A stretch of DNA of 64,000 bases from JAWKUK01 sp964402175 (GTDB taxonomy: Bacteria; Planctomycetota; UBA1135; GCA-002686595): assembly GCA_964402175.1 (NCBI GenBank), contig CAYOBN010000004.1, positions 49,292-113,291 on the forward strand, in the 5' to 3' direction. Below the pieces are notes generated by a model, which saw only the letters and a list, made by a program, of their open reading frames with translations, did not search any database and was not told the DNA's origin. Position 1 is the stretch's first letter. Every line of letters begins with the position of its first letter. Both the position numbers and the translations under genes were made by a program. Positions 9,303-17,061 of the stretch are shown here, piece after piece.

Positions 9303-10313
9303 TTACTGGAACGTGATCGCGCGGCCGTTCGTGAAGTTCGACGTCGCGCTGCCACCGACGACGTCGCGGTGCCACGTCGTGAAGTTCCACGTCTGACCCG
9401 CCGTCGCTGCCACGGCGCCCGCGGGCTGCGGCATCGCGTTCAGGTTGATGAGCAGCGAGAAGCTGCCCGTCGAGCCCGTGTTCTTGATCTGACCCGGACC
9501 CACGTAGCGACCGATCGCACCGCCGAGGCAGAGGACCCCTTGGCTACCGCCCGGCTGGTTCACCGAGCCCTGCGTCAAGCTCGTGAGGAAGAAGCCGAAC
9601 GCATTGTTCGGGAGGCTGCTCGCCTCGAGCGTCACGTCGTTGTTGCTGATCAGCGCGCTGCCGCTGGCCGAGATCTCACCGGAGTTGCCGGTGGAGTTCG
9701 GCACCGCCGGACCGCAGTAGGCATTGCCGAGGCTGCCGCCGCCCAGCGTGTAGCTGAACTCGACGCGCGAAATGGCGAAGCTGGCGCTCTCGGACCAGAT
9801 GTTCTGCATGCCCGTGGGCGACGTCGCGCTGCCGAGGTGCGTCTGCATGCCCGAGCGGAAGAGGTCGACCGTGAAGGCGCCGATGGTCGTCTGCGGCGCC
9901 GAGCCGCCCGTGTACGAGTTCGTCCCCGTGGTCGTACCGGCCCCGAGGGTCGTGTTGCCGTAGACGCCGATGACGTCCCCCGCGAGCACCTGCACGTTCA
10001 CCGGTTGGAAGACGGTCTGGTCCAGGTCGAGCCCGAGGGCGAGCTGCTGGAAGGCGTTGGTCGTCCCGCTGAACGCGGGCGGCGGCACGGCGCCGTCGAA
10101 GCGCACGATCGCGAAGTTCTGCAGCGTGTTCGCCGACCCCGGGGGCATCAGGACCTGAACGCCGGTGATCACGAAGTCCGTCGGCGCCGTGAAGTAGTAG
10201 CCGCGGGTGGTGAAGTTGAACTGGCTCACGTGCGGCGGCATCGTCGCGATCTGAGCCTGGGCCACTTCGGAGGCCAAGAGCGCGGTGGCCAGGAGGGTGA
10301 GGGTGGTACGCAT
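9303..10313 (-). CDS. Secreted protein with planctomycete-type C-terminal LCLGG/GQTW module
   Basis: Exported protein of 336 aa of unknown function. A signal peptide (residues 1-21, ending AQAQ) is followed by a beta-rich, G/T/S/N-rich domain. The C-terminal module of about 130 residues starts at the YCGP segment and contains LCLGGAIGR, a PGQI segment and GQTWNF. The same module ends the protein at 15305-16963. I recognise it as recurrent on planctomycete extracellular proteins, where it may be a sorting or adhesion domain; that role is inference. A TACCCT hexamer lies 19 nt before the ATG. A strong hairpin follows the stop. Confidence 0.8.
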   Translation of the reverse strand: MRTTLTLLATALLASEVAQAQIATMPPHVSQFNFTTRGYYFTAPTDFVITGVQVLMPPGSANTLQNFAIVRFDGAVPPPAFSGTTNAFQQLALGLDLDQTVFQPVNVQVLAGDVIGVYGNTTLGAGTTTGTNSYTGGSAPQTTIGAFTVDLFRSGMQTHLGSATSPTGMQNIWSESASFAISRVEFSYTLGGGSLGNAYCGPAVPNSTGNSGEISASGSALISNNDVTLEASSLPNNAFGFFLTSLTQGSVNQPGGSQGVLCLGGAIGRYVGPGQIKNTGSTGSFSLLINLNAMPQPAGAVAATAGQTWNFTTWHRDVVGGSATSNFTNGRAITFQ

Positions 10314-10458
10314 GGAAGAGAGCAGGGGGAGCAGGGTAGGTGGCGGGACAACTTGTCCCTCCCCGCACACCATCGCATACCGCGGTATCCCTGCGGGGGC
10401 TTTACATGGAATTGACAGCCGCACTTCGCGCCGCGGCAGCGGCCGTTAGTGTGACCCC

Positions 10459-11085
10459 ATGCAGAGCCCTGCCCCGACCGTCGAGGCCTACCTCGCGTCC
10501 CTCCCCGCCGACCGCCGCGCCGTCATCGAGGCGGTCCGCAAGGTCCTCCGTGCGAACCTCGACCCCCTCGTCGAGGAGGGCATGCAGTACGGCATGCTCG
10601 GGTACTACGTCCCGCACTCCGTCTTCCCGGCGGGGTACCACTGCGACCCGCGCCAGCCGCTGCCGTTTGCGGCGCTGGCGGCGCAGAAGAACGGGTATTC
10701 CGTGTACCTGATGCCCCTCTACATGCAGCCGGAGCGCGTGGCCGCGTTCGAAACCGCGTGGAGAGCGACCGGGCGCAAGCTCGACATGGGCAAGTCGTGT
10801 GTGCGCTTCAAGCGGCTCGAAGACGCGGCGCTCGATGTGCTCGGTGCGACGGTGCGCGCGATGAAGGTCGCCGACTACATCGCGACCTACGAGGCGACGC
10901 TCGCGGGGGGCCGGCAGCGGGGGGCGAAGAAGGGCGCTGGGAAGGAGGCTCCCGCTGAGACGGCTGCTGCGAAGAAGCCCGCAGCGAAGAAGGCTGCCGC
11001 GAAGAAGGCTGCCACCAAGAAGGCTGCAGCGAAGAAACCCGCAGCGAAGAAGGCCGCTGCTCGCAAGTCCGCGGTGCGCGACTGA
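10459..11085 (+). CDS. DUF1801 protein with lysine/alanine-rich histone-H1-like tail
   Basis: Cytoplasmic protein of 208 aa. Residues 1-150 form a DUF1801 (YdhG-like) domain, of unknown biochemical role, with the family's typical EAYLASLP start and YSVYLMPLY core. Residues about 168-205 are a run of AAKK/PAAKK repeats as in histone H1 and HC-type bacterial nucleoid proteins. This tail would bind DNA or RNA non-specifically. Most DUF1801 proteins end before such a tail, so the fusion is notable. The start lies 6 nt after a TAGTGT hexamer (10447-10452), without a Shine-Dalgarno. It is convergent with the DUF1294 gene, with a 10-bp gap. Confidence 0.85.
   Translation: MQSPAPTVEAYLASLPADRRAVIEAVRKVLRANLDPLVEEGMQYGMLGYYVPHSVFPAGYHCDPRQPLPFAALAAQKNGYSVYLMPLYMQPERVAAFETAWRATGRKLDMGKSCVRFKRLEDAALDVLGATVRAMKVADYIATYEATLAGGRQRGAKKGAGKEAPAETAAAKKPAAKKAAAKKAATKKAAAKKPAAKKAAARKSAVRD
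10963..11070 (+). repeat. Lysine/alanine codon repeat (H1-like tail)
   Basis: Imperfect 12-15-bp units of GCN-GCN-AAG-AAG inside the DUF1801 gene encode the AAKK tail. Synonymous variation between units argues for selection on the protein rather than a recent slippage event. Confidence 0.8.
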
Positions 11086-11095
11086 CGCCGCGTCC

Positions 11096-11458
11096 TCAGG
11101 GCCGCGACAGCCAGAAGAACGCGATCGCCGCCCAAAGCACCAGCAGACCGATGTGGATCCACCAGAACTGCCGGTGCTTGGTCTTGTGACGCAGCACGTT
11201 CATCGCCGTGAGCGCGGCCGGCGCCGCCCCCAGGACCGACAGGAGGTGCAGCGTACGTTCCGGCACACGCGGCGCGCTCGAGCGCTTCGAGATCAGCTTG
11301 TCGAGCCCCCACACGGGCAGCGCGACGACGTTGATCGCGAGCAGCCACGTCCAGAGCGGATCGAGCCGCAGCTCGCTCCCGAGCCAGAAATGCAGCCCTG
11401 CCGCCAGGACCAGGGCTGGAACGAGCGTGTAGAGGACCGGTGCCGCGCGGAAGGCCAT
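11096..11458 (-). CDS. DUF1294 membrane protein
   Basis: Small integral membrane protein of 120 aa with three or four hydrophobic segments (about 8-26, 34-50, 66-80 and 98-116). It has the family signature of DUF1294: a WGLDK segment, RVPERTLHLLSVLG and the RHKTKHRQF motif. Function is unknown for the whole family. The start is 7 nt downstream of a TAGCCT hexamer (11466-11471). Confidence 0.88.
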   Translation of the reverse strand: MAFRAAPVLYTLVPALVLAAGLHFWLGSELRLDPLWTWLLAINVVALPVWGLDKLISKRSSAPRVPERTLHLLSVLGAAPAALTAMNVLRHKTKHRQFWWIHIGLLVLWAAIAFFWLSRP

Positions 11459-11512
11459 GCCGGACAGGCTACTCGATCCGGGCCCGTTCGACCGCGCCGT
11501 CCCCTGAACGGG

Positions 11513-12799
11513 TCAGCGCTGTAGGGCCGCGCGCCAGCCCGGAAACAGCGCGTTCAGGTCGCGCTCCAGCGGCGCGCCGTCCTTCGCTGACCAACGGGTC
11601 ACGCTCGTCCCATCCAGCAATACGTGCGCGGGCGTCCCGCGGTCCAGGACCTCTTCCAGGCGGCACGCGCTGAAGACGAGCGTGGCGCCCGCTCGAATGC
11701 CCGCGAAGGCCTCCGTCCTCGCGATCACACAGCGCTCGAAGCGCGCCAAGAGGCCGTTGTGGCGCACATCGAAGAGCTGTCCGGACTGCGGGTGTCGGCC
11801 GTACCCGCCGAGGAACTCACAGTCCACCGCGCGCAGCGCGAGCCCCTCGGTGCCGAAGAGGCAGCTCGCTCCGGCCCCCATGTCCCAGCCCGTGAAACGC
11901 GCGTTGCGCAGCGTCACCGACATCGACGGCTCGCGCACGTCGAAGAGGTAGTTATCGTTGGCGTGCACCGTGACGTTCTCGATCGTCAGGTTCCGCACCG
12001 TGTCGTAGGCCGACAGGTCCGAAGAGAGCACGAGCAGCGTCGCGTTCATCCCCGCGCCGCGCAGCGTCAGATCGCGGGGAAAGTGCTCGCGCCAGTAATT
12101 GCCGAAGTCTGGCAACGGGTGCACCCCAGCGGGGAACGACAGCGTCGTTCCATCGGGCACCGGCTTGTTCATGGAGAGCGCGGTGGACACGAACACGCTC
12201 GGCCCGTCCAGCGCGGCGCCGCTGGACTCGCTCACGAAACAACGGTCGAACAGCGCGCGGTCCGCCACGAGCTCCGTCAGCGGCCCCTCCCCGCCCTCCA
12301 TCAGCCGTTTCAAGGTGGTCAGCACCCCGCCGGTGCGCGCGTCCTCGAGCGCCAGCTCGAGCTCCGAGCGCCGCGCTGCAAGCTCGCGACCGATCTCGAG
12401 CGGCAGTGCCAGCGTCCCCTCGCGGAACTTGGTGAGCCCCTCCGCGGTCTCCTCCGCGCGCGGGGCGTCCCTGCGATCGATGCGCCAGCCCCGTTCGATC
12501 GCCTGCGCCGCATAGGCGAGCAGCGCGGCCGAGAAACGTGGATCGCCCCCAGCCTCCAGCGGCTCCTCCGCGGGCCCGGCGTTCCCCGCTGTCGCCACCG
12601 CCGCGCGGGACGCGGGGTCGGCCTCCGTCGCGAGCGGCTGCGGGCCCGGCGTCGCGGGCTGCAGCGGCGCCTCGAGCGGAGCCTCGACCACGTCGGTCGG
12701 CGGGCCGCCCGGCGCGTCCGCCGCGCCCCGCGCGAACCAGCCGCTGGCAGCGCCCAGCAGGAGACCGGAGGAGAGGACGGCGAGCGGGTGGGGGCGCAA
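11513..12799 (-). CDS. Hypothetical exported protein, beta-helix-like C-terminus
   Basis: I do not recognise a named family. The 428-aa product begins with a membrane anchor or signal segment (about residues 6-24). A P/A/E-rich linker (about 28-85) and a helical stretch (about 86-190) follow. The remainder (about 190-400) repeats short patterns such as LTIENVTV, VTLRNARFTGW and ARFERCVI, typical of right-handed parallel beta-helices (pectate-lyase fold). The start is a TTG at 12799, the first in-frame start candidate seen after a possible TACGCT hexamer (12844-12849); it is uncertain. It is divergent from the AlbA_2-type gene. Confidence 0.65.
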   Translation of the reverse strand: MRPHPLAVLSSGLLLGAASGWFARGAADAPGGPPTDVVEAPLEAPLQPATPGPQPLATEADPASRAAVATAGNAGPAEEPLEAGGDPRFSAALLAYAAQAIERGWRIDRRDAPRAEETAEGLTKFREGTLALPLEIGRELAARRSELELALEDARTGGVLTTLKRLMEGGEGPLTELVADRALFDRCFVSESSGAALDGPSVFVSTALSMNKPVPDGTTLSFPAGVHPLPDFGNYWREHFPRDLTLRGAGMNATLLVLSSDLSAYDTVRNLTIENVTVHANDNYLFDVREPSMSVTLRNARFTGWDMGAGASCLFGTEGLALRAVDCEFLGGYGRHPQSGQLFDVRHNGLLARFERCVIARTEAFAGIRAGATLVFSACRLEEVLDRGTPAHVLLDGTSVTRWSAKDGAPLERDLNALFPGWRAALQR

Positions 12800-12987
12800 G
12801 GCGGACGGGGGGGGCGCGAGACGTAGGGGCAGGTTTGCGCGACAGCGTACCGCAGGTCGGCGCGACCCGACCCCTTCGCTCGGGCCCGCGCTCTCGGCTC
12901 CACCCAGGGACCCGCGGGCGAAATCCCGATCCAGGACCTGCGGTTCCTTGACTCAGGGGCCATAAGAGCGCCCGATGGTAGACGGAT

Positions 12988-13617
12988 GTGAGTGACCCGA
13001 CCCCCTACGAGCCCGAAGGGCCCGAGTGCGAGTGGAAGGAGCGTCTGCCGCGGCCCGAGCGGATCGCGAAGACGCTCGCAGCGTTTGCCAACGGCTGCGG
13101 CGGCAGCCTCTGGGTGGGCGTGCGCGACTCGGGGGAGGCGGTCGGAGTCGGCGACCCGCACCTCGTCGAGCTGACCCTGCGCATCGTCGCCGAGGAGCTC
13201 GTGCGGCCCTTTCCCGAGCTCGAGTTCCGGCGCCACCACTGGCGCGGGCGCATGCTCGTGGAGCTGCGCGTGGAGGCCTCGGAGCCGCGCCCCTTCGCCG
13301 CCTTGACCCAGGAAGGCGAGCTGCGTGTGTACGTCCGCGACGGGAGCTCGACGCGCCCTGCGGCGCCGCACACGGTGCGCGCCCTCGAGCGCGGTCCGTC
13401 GCGCCGCGCCGCGACCGTGCTGGATCCGCGCGCGGTGCGCCTCCTGCGGATCCTGGCCGAGCGCCGCGAGCCGACGCTGTCGGAGCTCGCGCGCTTCGCT
13501 CGCATGGGCCGCCGCGCCGCGCGCCGCCTCGTCGTGCCGCTGCTGCAGTCCGGCCTGATCGCGGAGAACGATCGCCACCGCCTGTGGCTGACGCCTTTGG
13601 GGCACCGCAGCGCGTAG
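12988..13617 (+). CDS. AlbA_2 (Schlafen-type) putative DNA-binding domain protein
   Basis: Cytoplasmic protein of 209 aa. Residues about 14-120 match the AlbA_2 / divergent AAA-4 domain: an opening E-x-KERLP strand, then AAFANGCGGSLWVGVRDSG and a VYVRDGSSTRPA segment. The C-terminal 70 residues look like a winged helix (LRILAERREPTLSELARF). This pairing is common in transcription regulators and nucleic-acid-binding proteins, but the target is unknown. The GTG at 12988 is the best start; no clear ribosome site. Its stop TAG forms part of the TAGACT hexamer that may drive purH. Confidence 0.75.
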   Translation: MSDPTPYEPEGPECEWKERLPRPERIAKTLAAFANGCGGSLWVGVRDSGEAVGVGDPHLVELTLRIVAEELVRPFPELEFRRHHWRGRMLVELRVEASEPRPFAALTQEGELRVYVRDGSSTRPAAPHTVRALERGPSRRAATVLDPRAVRLLRILAERREPTLSELARFARMGRRAARRLVVPLLQSGLIAENDRHRLWLTPLGHRSA

Positions 13618-13707
13618 ACTCTCGCCGTTCGGGCAGAGCGCCCCGTCCGGGTGGACGGCTCGCGCGGCCCGCGGCTCCCTTCGGCCCCGGGTGGGGCGGA
13701 GATCCCC
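13615..13707 (+). promoter_or_regulatory. Candidate purH promoter and structured leader
   Basis: TAGACT at 13615-13620 could be a -10 element, giving a leader of about 80 nt before purH. The leader can fold with an outer CGCCCC/GGGGCG pairing (13639-13644 with 13693-13698) and an inner GTCC/GGAC hairpin (from 13645). The outer arm lies next to the purH ribosome-site region. Regulation by folding is inference; it matches no riboswitch class I know. Confidence 0.35.
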
Positions 13708-15297
13708 ATGAATCAGCGCGTCCAACGCGCCCTCCTCTCGGTGTCGGACAAGACCGGCCTCGAAGGATTCGCGCGCCAGCTCTCGCAGCTCGGCGTCCAG
13801 TTGCTGTCGACCGGCGGCACGTACAAGGTCCTGCGCGCGGCCGGCATCCCCGTGACCGAGGTGTCCGAGTACACGGGTTCGCCCGAGATGATGGACGGGC
13901 GCGTGAAGACGCTGCACCCCAAGGTGCACGGCGGCATCCTCGCGCTGCGCGAGCACCCCGAGCATGTCGCGGCGCTGCGCGAGCACAGCATCGCTGCGAT
14001 CGATCTGGTCGTCGTCAACCTCTACCCGTTCGAAGCGACGATCGCGAAGCCCGGCGTCGAGCGCGACGAGGCGATCGAGCAGATCGACATCGGCGGACCC
14101 AGCATGGTGCGCTCGGCGGCGAAGAACCACCGCTACGTCGGCGTCGTCACGGATCCCGCGGACTACGGGCGCGTGCTCGACGAGCTGCAGCGCCACCGCG
14201 GCGCCTTGACGGACGAACTGCGTCGCAACCTCGCGCAAAAGGCGTTCGCGGCGACGGCGCGCTACGACGCCGCGATCTCGGCGTGGCTCTGGGAGCAGGA
14301 TCGGCCGCGCGGCGAAGAGGCTTCGCTCTTCCCCGAGACCTTCACGCTGGCCGGCCGCAAGGCGTTCGACCTGCGCTACGGCGAGAACCCGCACCAACGC
14401 GCGGCGTTCTACCGAACGCCGCTCGATGAGCCGTGCGCGGCGCACGCCGAGGTGCTGAACGGCAAGTCGCTGTCGTACAACAACCTGGTTGACATCGACG
14501 CGGCGCACGCGTTGGCGAAGGAGTTCAGCGAGCCCTTCGTGTGTGTCATCAAACACACAAACGCCTGTGGTGCGGCTGTGGCAGATTCGATCAGCACGGC
14601 GCTCGAGCGCGCTTGGTCGGGCGACCCGATCAGCGCCTTCGGCTCGGTCCTCGCGTTCACTCGCCCGCTGGACCTCGCCTCCGCGACGTTCCTGGTCGAC
14701 GGCAACCGGTTCGTCGAAGCGATCATCGCTCCGTCCTTCGACGAGGACGCGTTCGAGCTCCTGACGAAGAAGCCGCGCTGGGGCAAGAGCGTGCGCCTGA
14801 TGGCGTGCGGCCCCTATGACGGCGCGGGCCGCGACGCGCGCGACTTGGAGGTCAAGAAGCTCGTCGGCGGTTTCCTGCTGCAAGAGCGCGACCTCGCCAT
14901 CGAAGCCGCAAAAGGCTTCAAGACGGTGACGAAGAAAGCGCCCACCGCGGCTCAGGTCGCCGAGCTCGTCTTTGCGAACCGCATCGCCAAACACGTCAAG
15001 TCCAACGCGATCGTGCTGACCCAGGGCGGCACCGTCGTCGGCGTCGGCGCGGGTCAGATGAGCCGCGTCGACTCCGTGCGCATCGCGGCCCACAAAGCGG
15101 GTGATCGCGCCCAGGGATCGGTCCTCGCCTCGGACGCGTTCTTCCCGTTCCCCGACGGGGTCGAAGCCGCGATCGAAGCCGGCGTCAGCGCCATCGTGCA
15201 GCCGGGCGGCTCGGTCCGCGACGAAGACGTGATCGCAGCCTGTGACCGCCGCGGCGTGCCGATGGTGTTCACCGGCGCGCGCCACTTCCGGCACTGA
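13708..15297 (+). CDS. purH: Bifunctional AICAR transformylase / IMP cyclohydrolase
   Basis: Catalyses the last two steps of de novo purine synthesis: formylation of AICAR using 10-formyl-tetrahydrofolate, then ring closure to IMP. The 529-aa length equals that of typical bacterial PurH. The N-terminal MGS-like IMP cyclohydrolase domain shows LLSTGGTYKVLRAAG and the MDGRVKTLHPKVHGG motif. The transformylase domain shows the catalytic CVIKHTNACG segment and the GGFLLQ region. The start is ATG 13708 with GGCGGAG about 7 nt upstream, one of the few recognisable Shine-Dalgarno sites here. No other purine genes are adjacent. It is convergent, 7 bp from the next gene. Confidence 0.97.
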   Translation: MNQRVQRALLSVSDKTGLEGFARQLSQLGVQLLSTGGTYKVLRAAGIPVTEVSEYTGSPEMMDGRVKTLHPKVHGGILALREHPEHVAALREHSIAAIDLVVVNLYPFEATIAKPGVERDEAIEQIDIGGPSMVRSAAKNHRYVGVVTDPADYGRVLDELQRHRGALTDELRRNLAQKAFAATARYDAAISAWLWEQDRPRGEEASLFPETFTLAGRKAFDLRYGENPHQRAAFYRTPLDEPCAAHAEVLNGKSLSYNNLVDIDAAHALAKEFSEPFVCVIKHTNACGAAVADSISTALERAWSGDPISAFGSVLAFTRPLDLASATFLVDGNRFVEAIIAPSFDEDAFELLTKKPRWGKSVRLMACGPYDGAGRDARDLEVKKLVGGFLLQERDLAIEAAKGFKTVTKKAPTAAQVAELVFANRIAKHVKSNAIVLTQGGTVVGVGAGQMSRVDSVRIAAHKAGDRAQGSVLASDAFFPFPDGVEAAIEAGVSAIVQPGGSVRDEDVIAACDRRGVPMVFTGARHFRH

Positions 15298-15304
15298 GCG
15301 CGGC

Positions 15305-16963
15305 TCAGGCGCCGACGCGGACCTGCAGCGCCTCGGACAGGTTCGACGTCGGCGCCCCTTGTAACGTGTCACGGAACCAGCACTGGAAGTGCAGCGTCTG
15401 GCCCACGGTCGCGCTGAACGGCCCGTTCGGGGAAGGGAGAGCGGTGAGGTCGACGTCGGTCGCGACTTCGCCGCTCTGACCGGAGCTCAGGATCGAGCCG
15501 CCGACGCGGCGCCCGATCAACCCGCCGAGGCACAGGTTGCCCCGGCCGCCGCCGACATCCGGCACGTAGCCGGTCTCGGTTCCGACCAGGAAATAGGCCG
15601 CGCTGTTGAGCGGCAGGCGCGTCGCGACGAGGCGCAGGTCGTTTGCGGCGAGGGACGCCGAACCCTCGCCGCGCAGCAGCGCGCGGAAGTTCGTCGAGTT
15701 CGGGTTCGAACCGCAGTACACCGTGCCCGGCGCAGGGTCGATGTGCAGCAGCGACAGCACCGTGCCGTTCGACACCGAAGCGGTGTTGAAGCCGTGCTGC
15801 ACGTCGCCCGTGCCCGTACCGGTCTGATAGCCGATCGTCGCGCTGGCCCCGCGGGCTGCGCGGGCGCCTTCGACATCGGTGAAGAGGAGCTGCGCGACCA
15901 GCGGGCGGCCGCGGAAGAGCTGCATCTGGAAGTTCACGCGACCCGACGGAGCCCCGCCGAACGCGACATCGCGCCAATGCACGACGAGGCGATCGGTGAG
16001 CTCTCGTACGAGGACCTGCCCGAGGGCGCCTCCGGAGGAGTTCAGGTCGTCCCAGAAGCCCAAGAGCGCGCGCGCTCCGCCGAAGGCGGTCGTCGCGGGC
16101 AGCGCTGCATTGTCGCGCGGAAGGGGCGCGCCCGCGCCCGCGAGCTGCACACCGCCGTTGCTGCCCACGCGCACGGATCCACCCGCCAGCAGGGGGCTCG
16201 TGATCGCCGTGGGAACGTCCCTCACCTCTTCGTCGCCGAGGCCCAGCGCGGTGCCCGTCGCGCCCAGATCCAGAGCTGTCCCTGGCACCGACTCGAAGAG
16301 GCGCATGTCACCCGGGCCATCCACGAGCGACAGCACCGTGCCGTTCCGCACGACGTTGCGCGCATTCCACGCGTACTGCACGGTCGCGCCGCTGCCGAAC
16401 GCTTGGAAGCCGATCGTCGCGCTGGCCCCGCCGCCCCCGACACCACCCTCGATGTCGAGGTACGCGAGCTGGGCCAGGACGGGGCCTCGACGGTGGACCT
16501 GGAGCTGGAACGTGATGCGGTCGCTGAAGGGCGCGCCGACGATCCGCACGTTGTGCCACTGCACGATCAGCGTGTCGCCGAGCTCCTGATAGAGCACGCG
16601 CCCGGGGGACACGTCGAGGGCGTCCCAGTAGGGCAGCAGCGCGGGCCTGGAGCCGAAGGCGCCCGCGCTCGGCAGGCTCGAGTTCGCAGAGGAAAGGTCG
16701 AGCCCTAGCGTCGACGTGCCAAAACGCGCGCCGCCGTTCGCGCCGATCCGCACCGTCCCCGCAGGGAAGAGGCTGTTGCCGACCGTCGTCGTGATCGCGG
16801 CGGCCCCGTCGTTCGGGACCGCCAGCGTGATGCCGGTCGTCGAGATGTCGAAGAACGCCCCAGGGAGGTCCGCGACGATGCGCGTCTGCGCGACGGCCGG
16901 CGGCGTCCCGATGGCGCCGGACGCGCCGAGCCAGACGACCAAGAGGGAACAGAGTCTCCGCAT
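15305..16963 (-). CDS. Secreted protein with two tandem beta domains and LCLGG module
   Basis: Exported protein of 552 aa, function unknown. A signal peptide (residues 1-26) is followed by two homologous units of about 190 residues (about 29-225 and 226-415). Each contains VRIGANGG or VRVGSNGG, a (Y/F)WD(A/D)L segment, a V(Q/H)W strand, an LDIEG or TDVEG segment and GASATIG(F/Y)Q. The C-terminal module (about 416-552: YCGSNPNST, LCLGGLIGR, GQTLHFQCW) is shared with the protein at 9303-10313. The repeated units resemble carbohydrate-binding or adhesin beta-sandwiches; this is inference. The start lies 9 nt after a TATGGT hexamer (16973-16978). Confidence 0.8.
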   Translation of the reverse strand: MRRLCSLLVVWLGASGAIGTPPAVAQTRIVADLPGAFFDISTTGITLAVPNDGAAAITTTVGNSLFPAGTVRIGANGGARFGTSTLGLDLSSANSSLPSAGAFGSRPALLPYWDALDVSPGRVLYQELGDTLIVQWHNVRIVGAPFSDRITFQLQVHRRGPVLAQLAYLDIEGGVGGGGASATIGFQAFGSGATVQYAWNARNVVRNGTVLSLVDGPGDMRLFESVPGTALDLGATGTALGLGDEEVRDVPTAITSPLLAGGSVRVGSNGGVQLAGAGAPLPRDNAALPATTAFGGARALLGFWDDLNSSGGALGQVLVRELTDRLVVHWRDVAFGGAPSGRVNFQMQLFRGRPLVAQLLFTDVEGARAARGASATIGYQTGTGTGDVQHGFNTASVSNGTVLSLLHIDPAPGTVYCGSNPNSTNFRALLRGEGSASLAANDLRLVATRLPLNSAAYFLVGTETGYVPDVGGGRGNLCLGGLIGRRVGGSILSSGQSGEVATDVDLTALPSPNGPFSATVGQTLHFQCWFRDTLQGAPTSNLSEALQVRVGA

Positions 16964-17061
16964 CGCTCCGCGACCATAACACGAACCCCTGCACCGTGCG
17001 GGCACGGGTTGCGCTCAAGCCTTACAGAGCTGCCTCGGATTGCCACGTACACTCAGGTTCC

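Noticed and set aside
12319..15372. A 1017-codon open frame antisense to purH
   Set aside because: It is Arg/Ala/His-rich shadow reading of a well-defined enzyme gene in GC-rich DNA.
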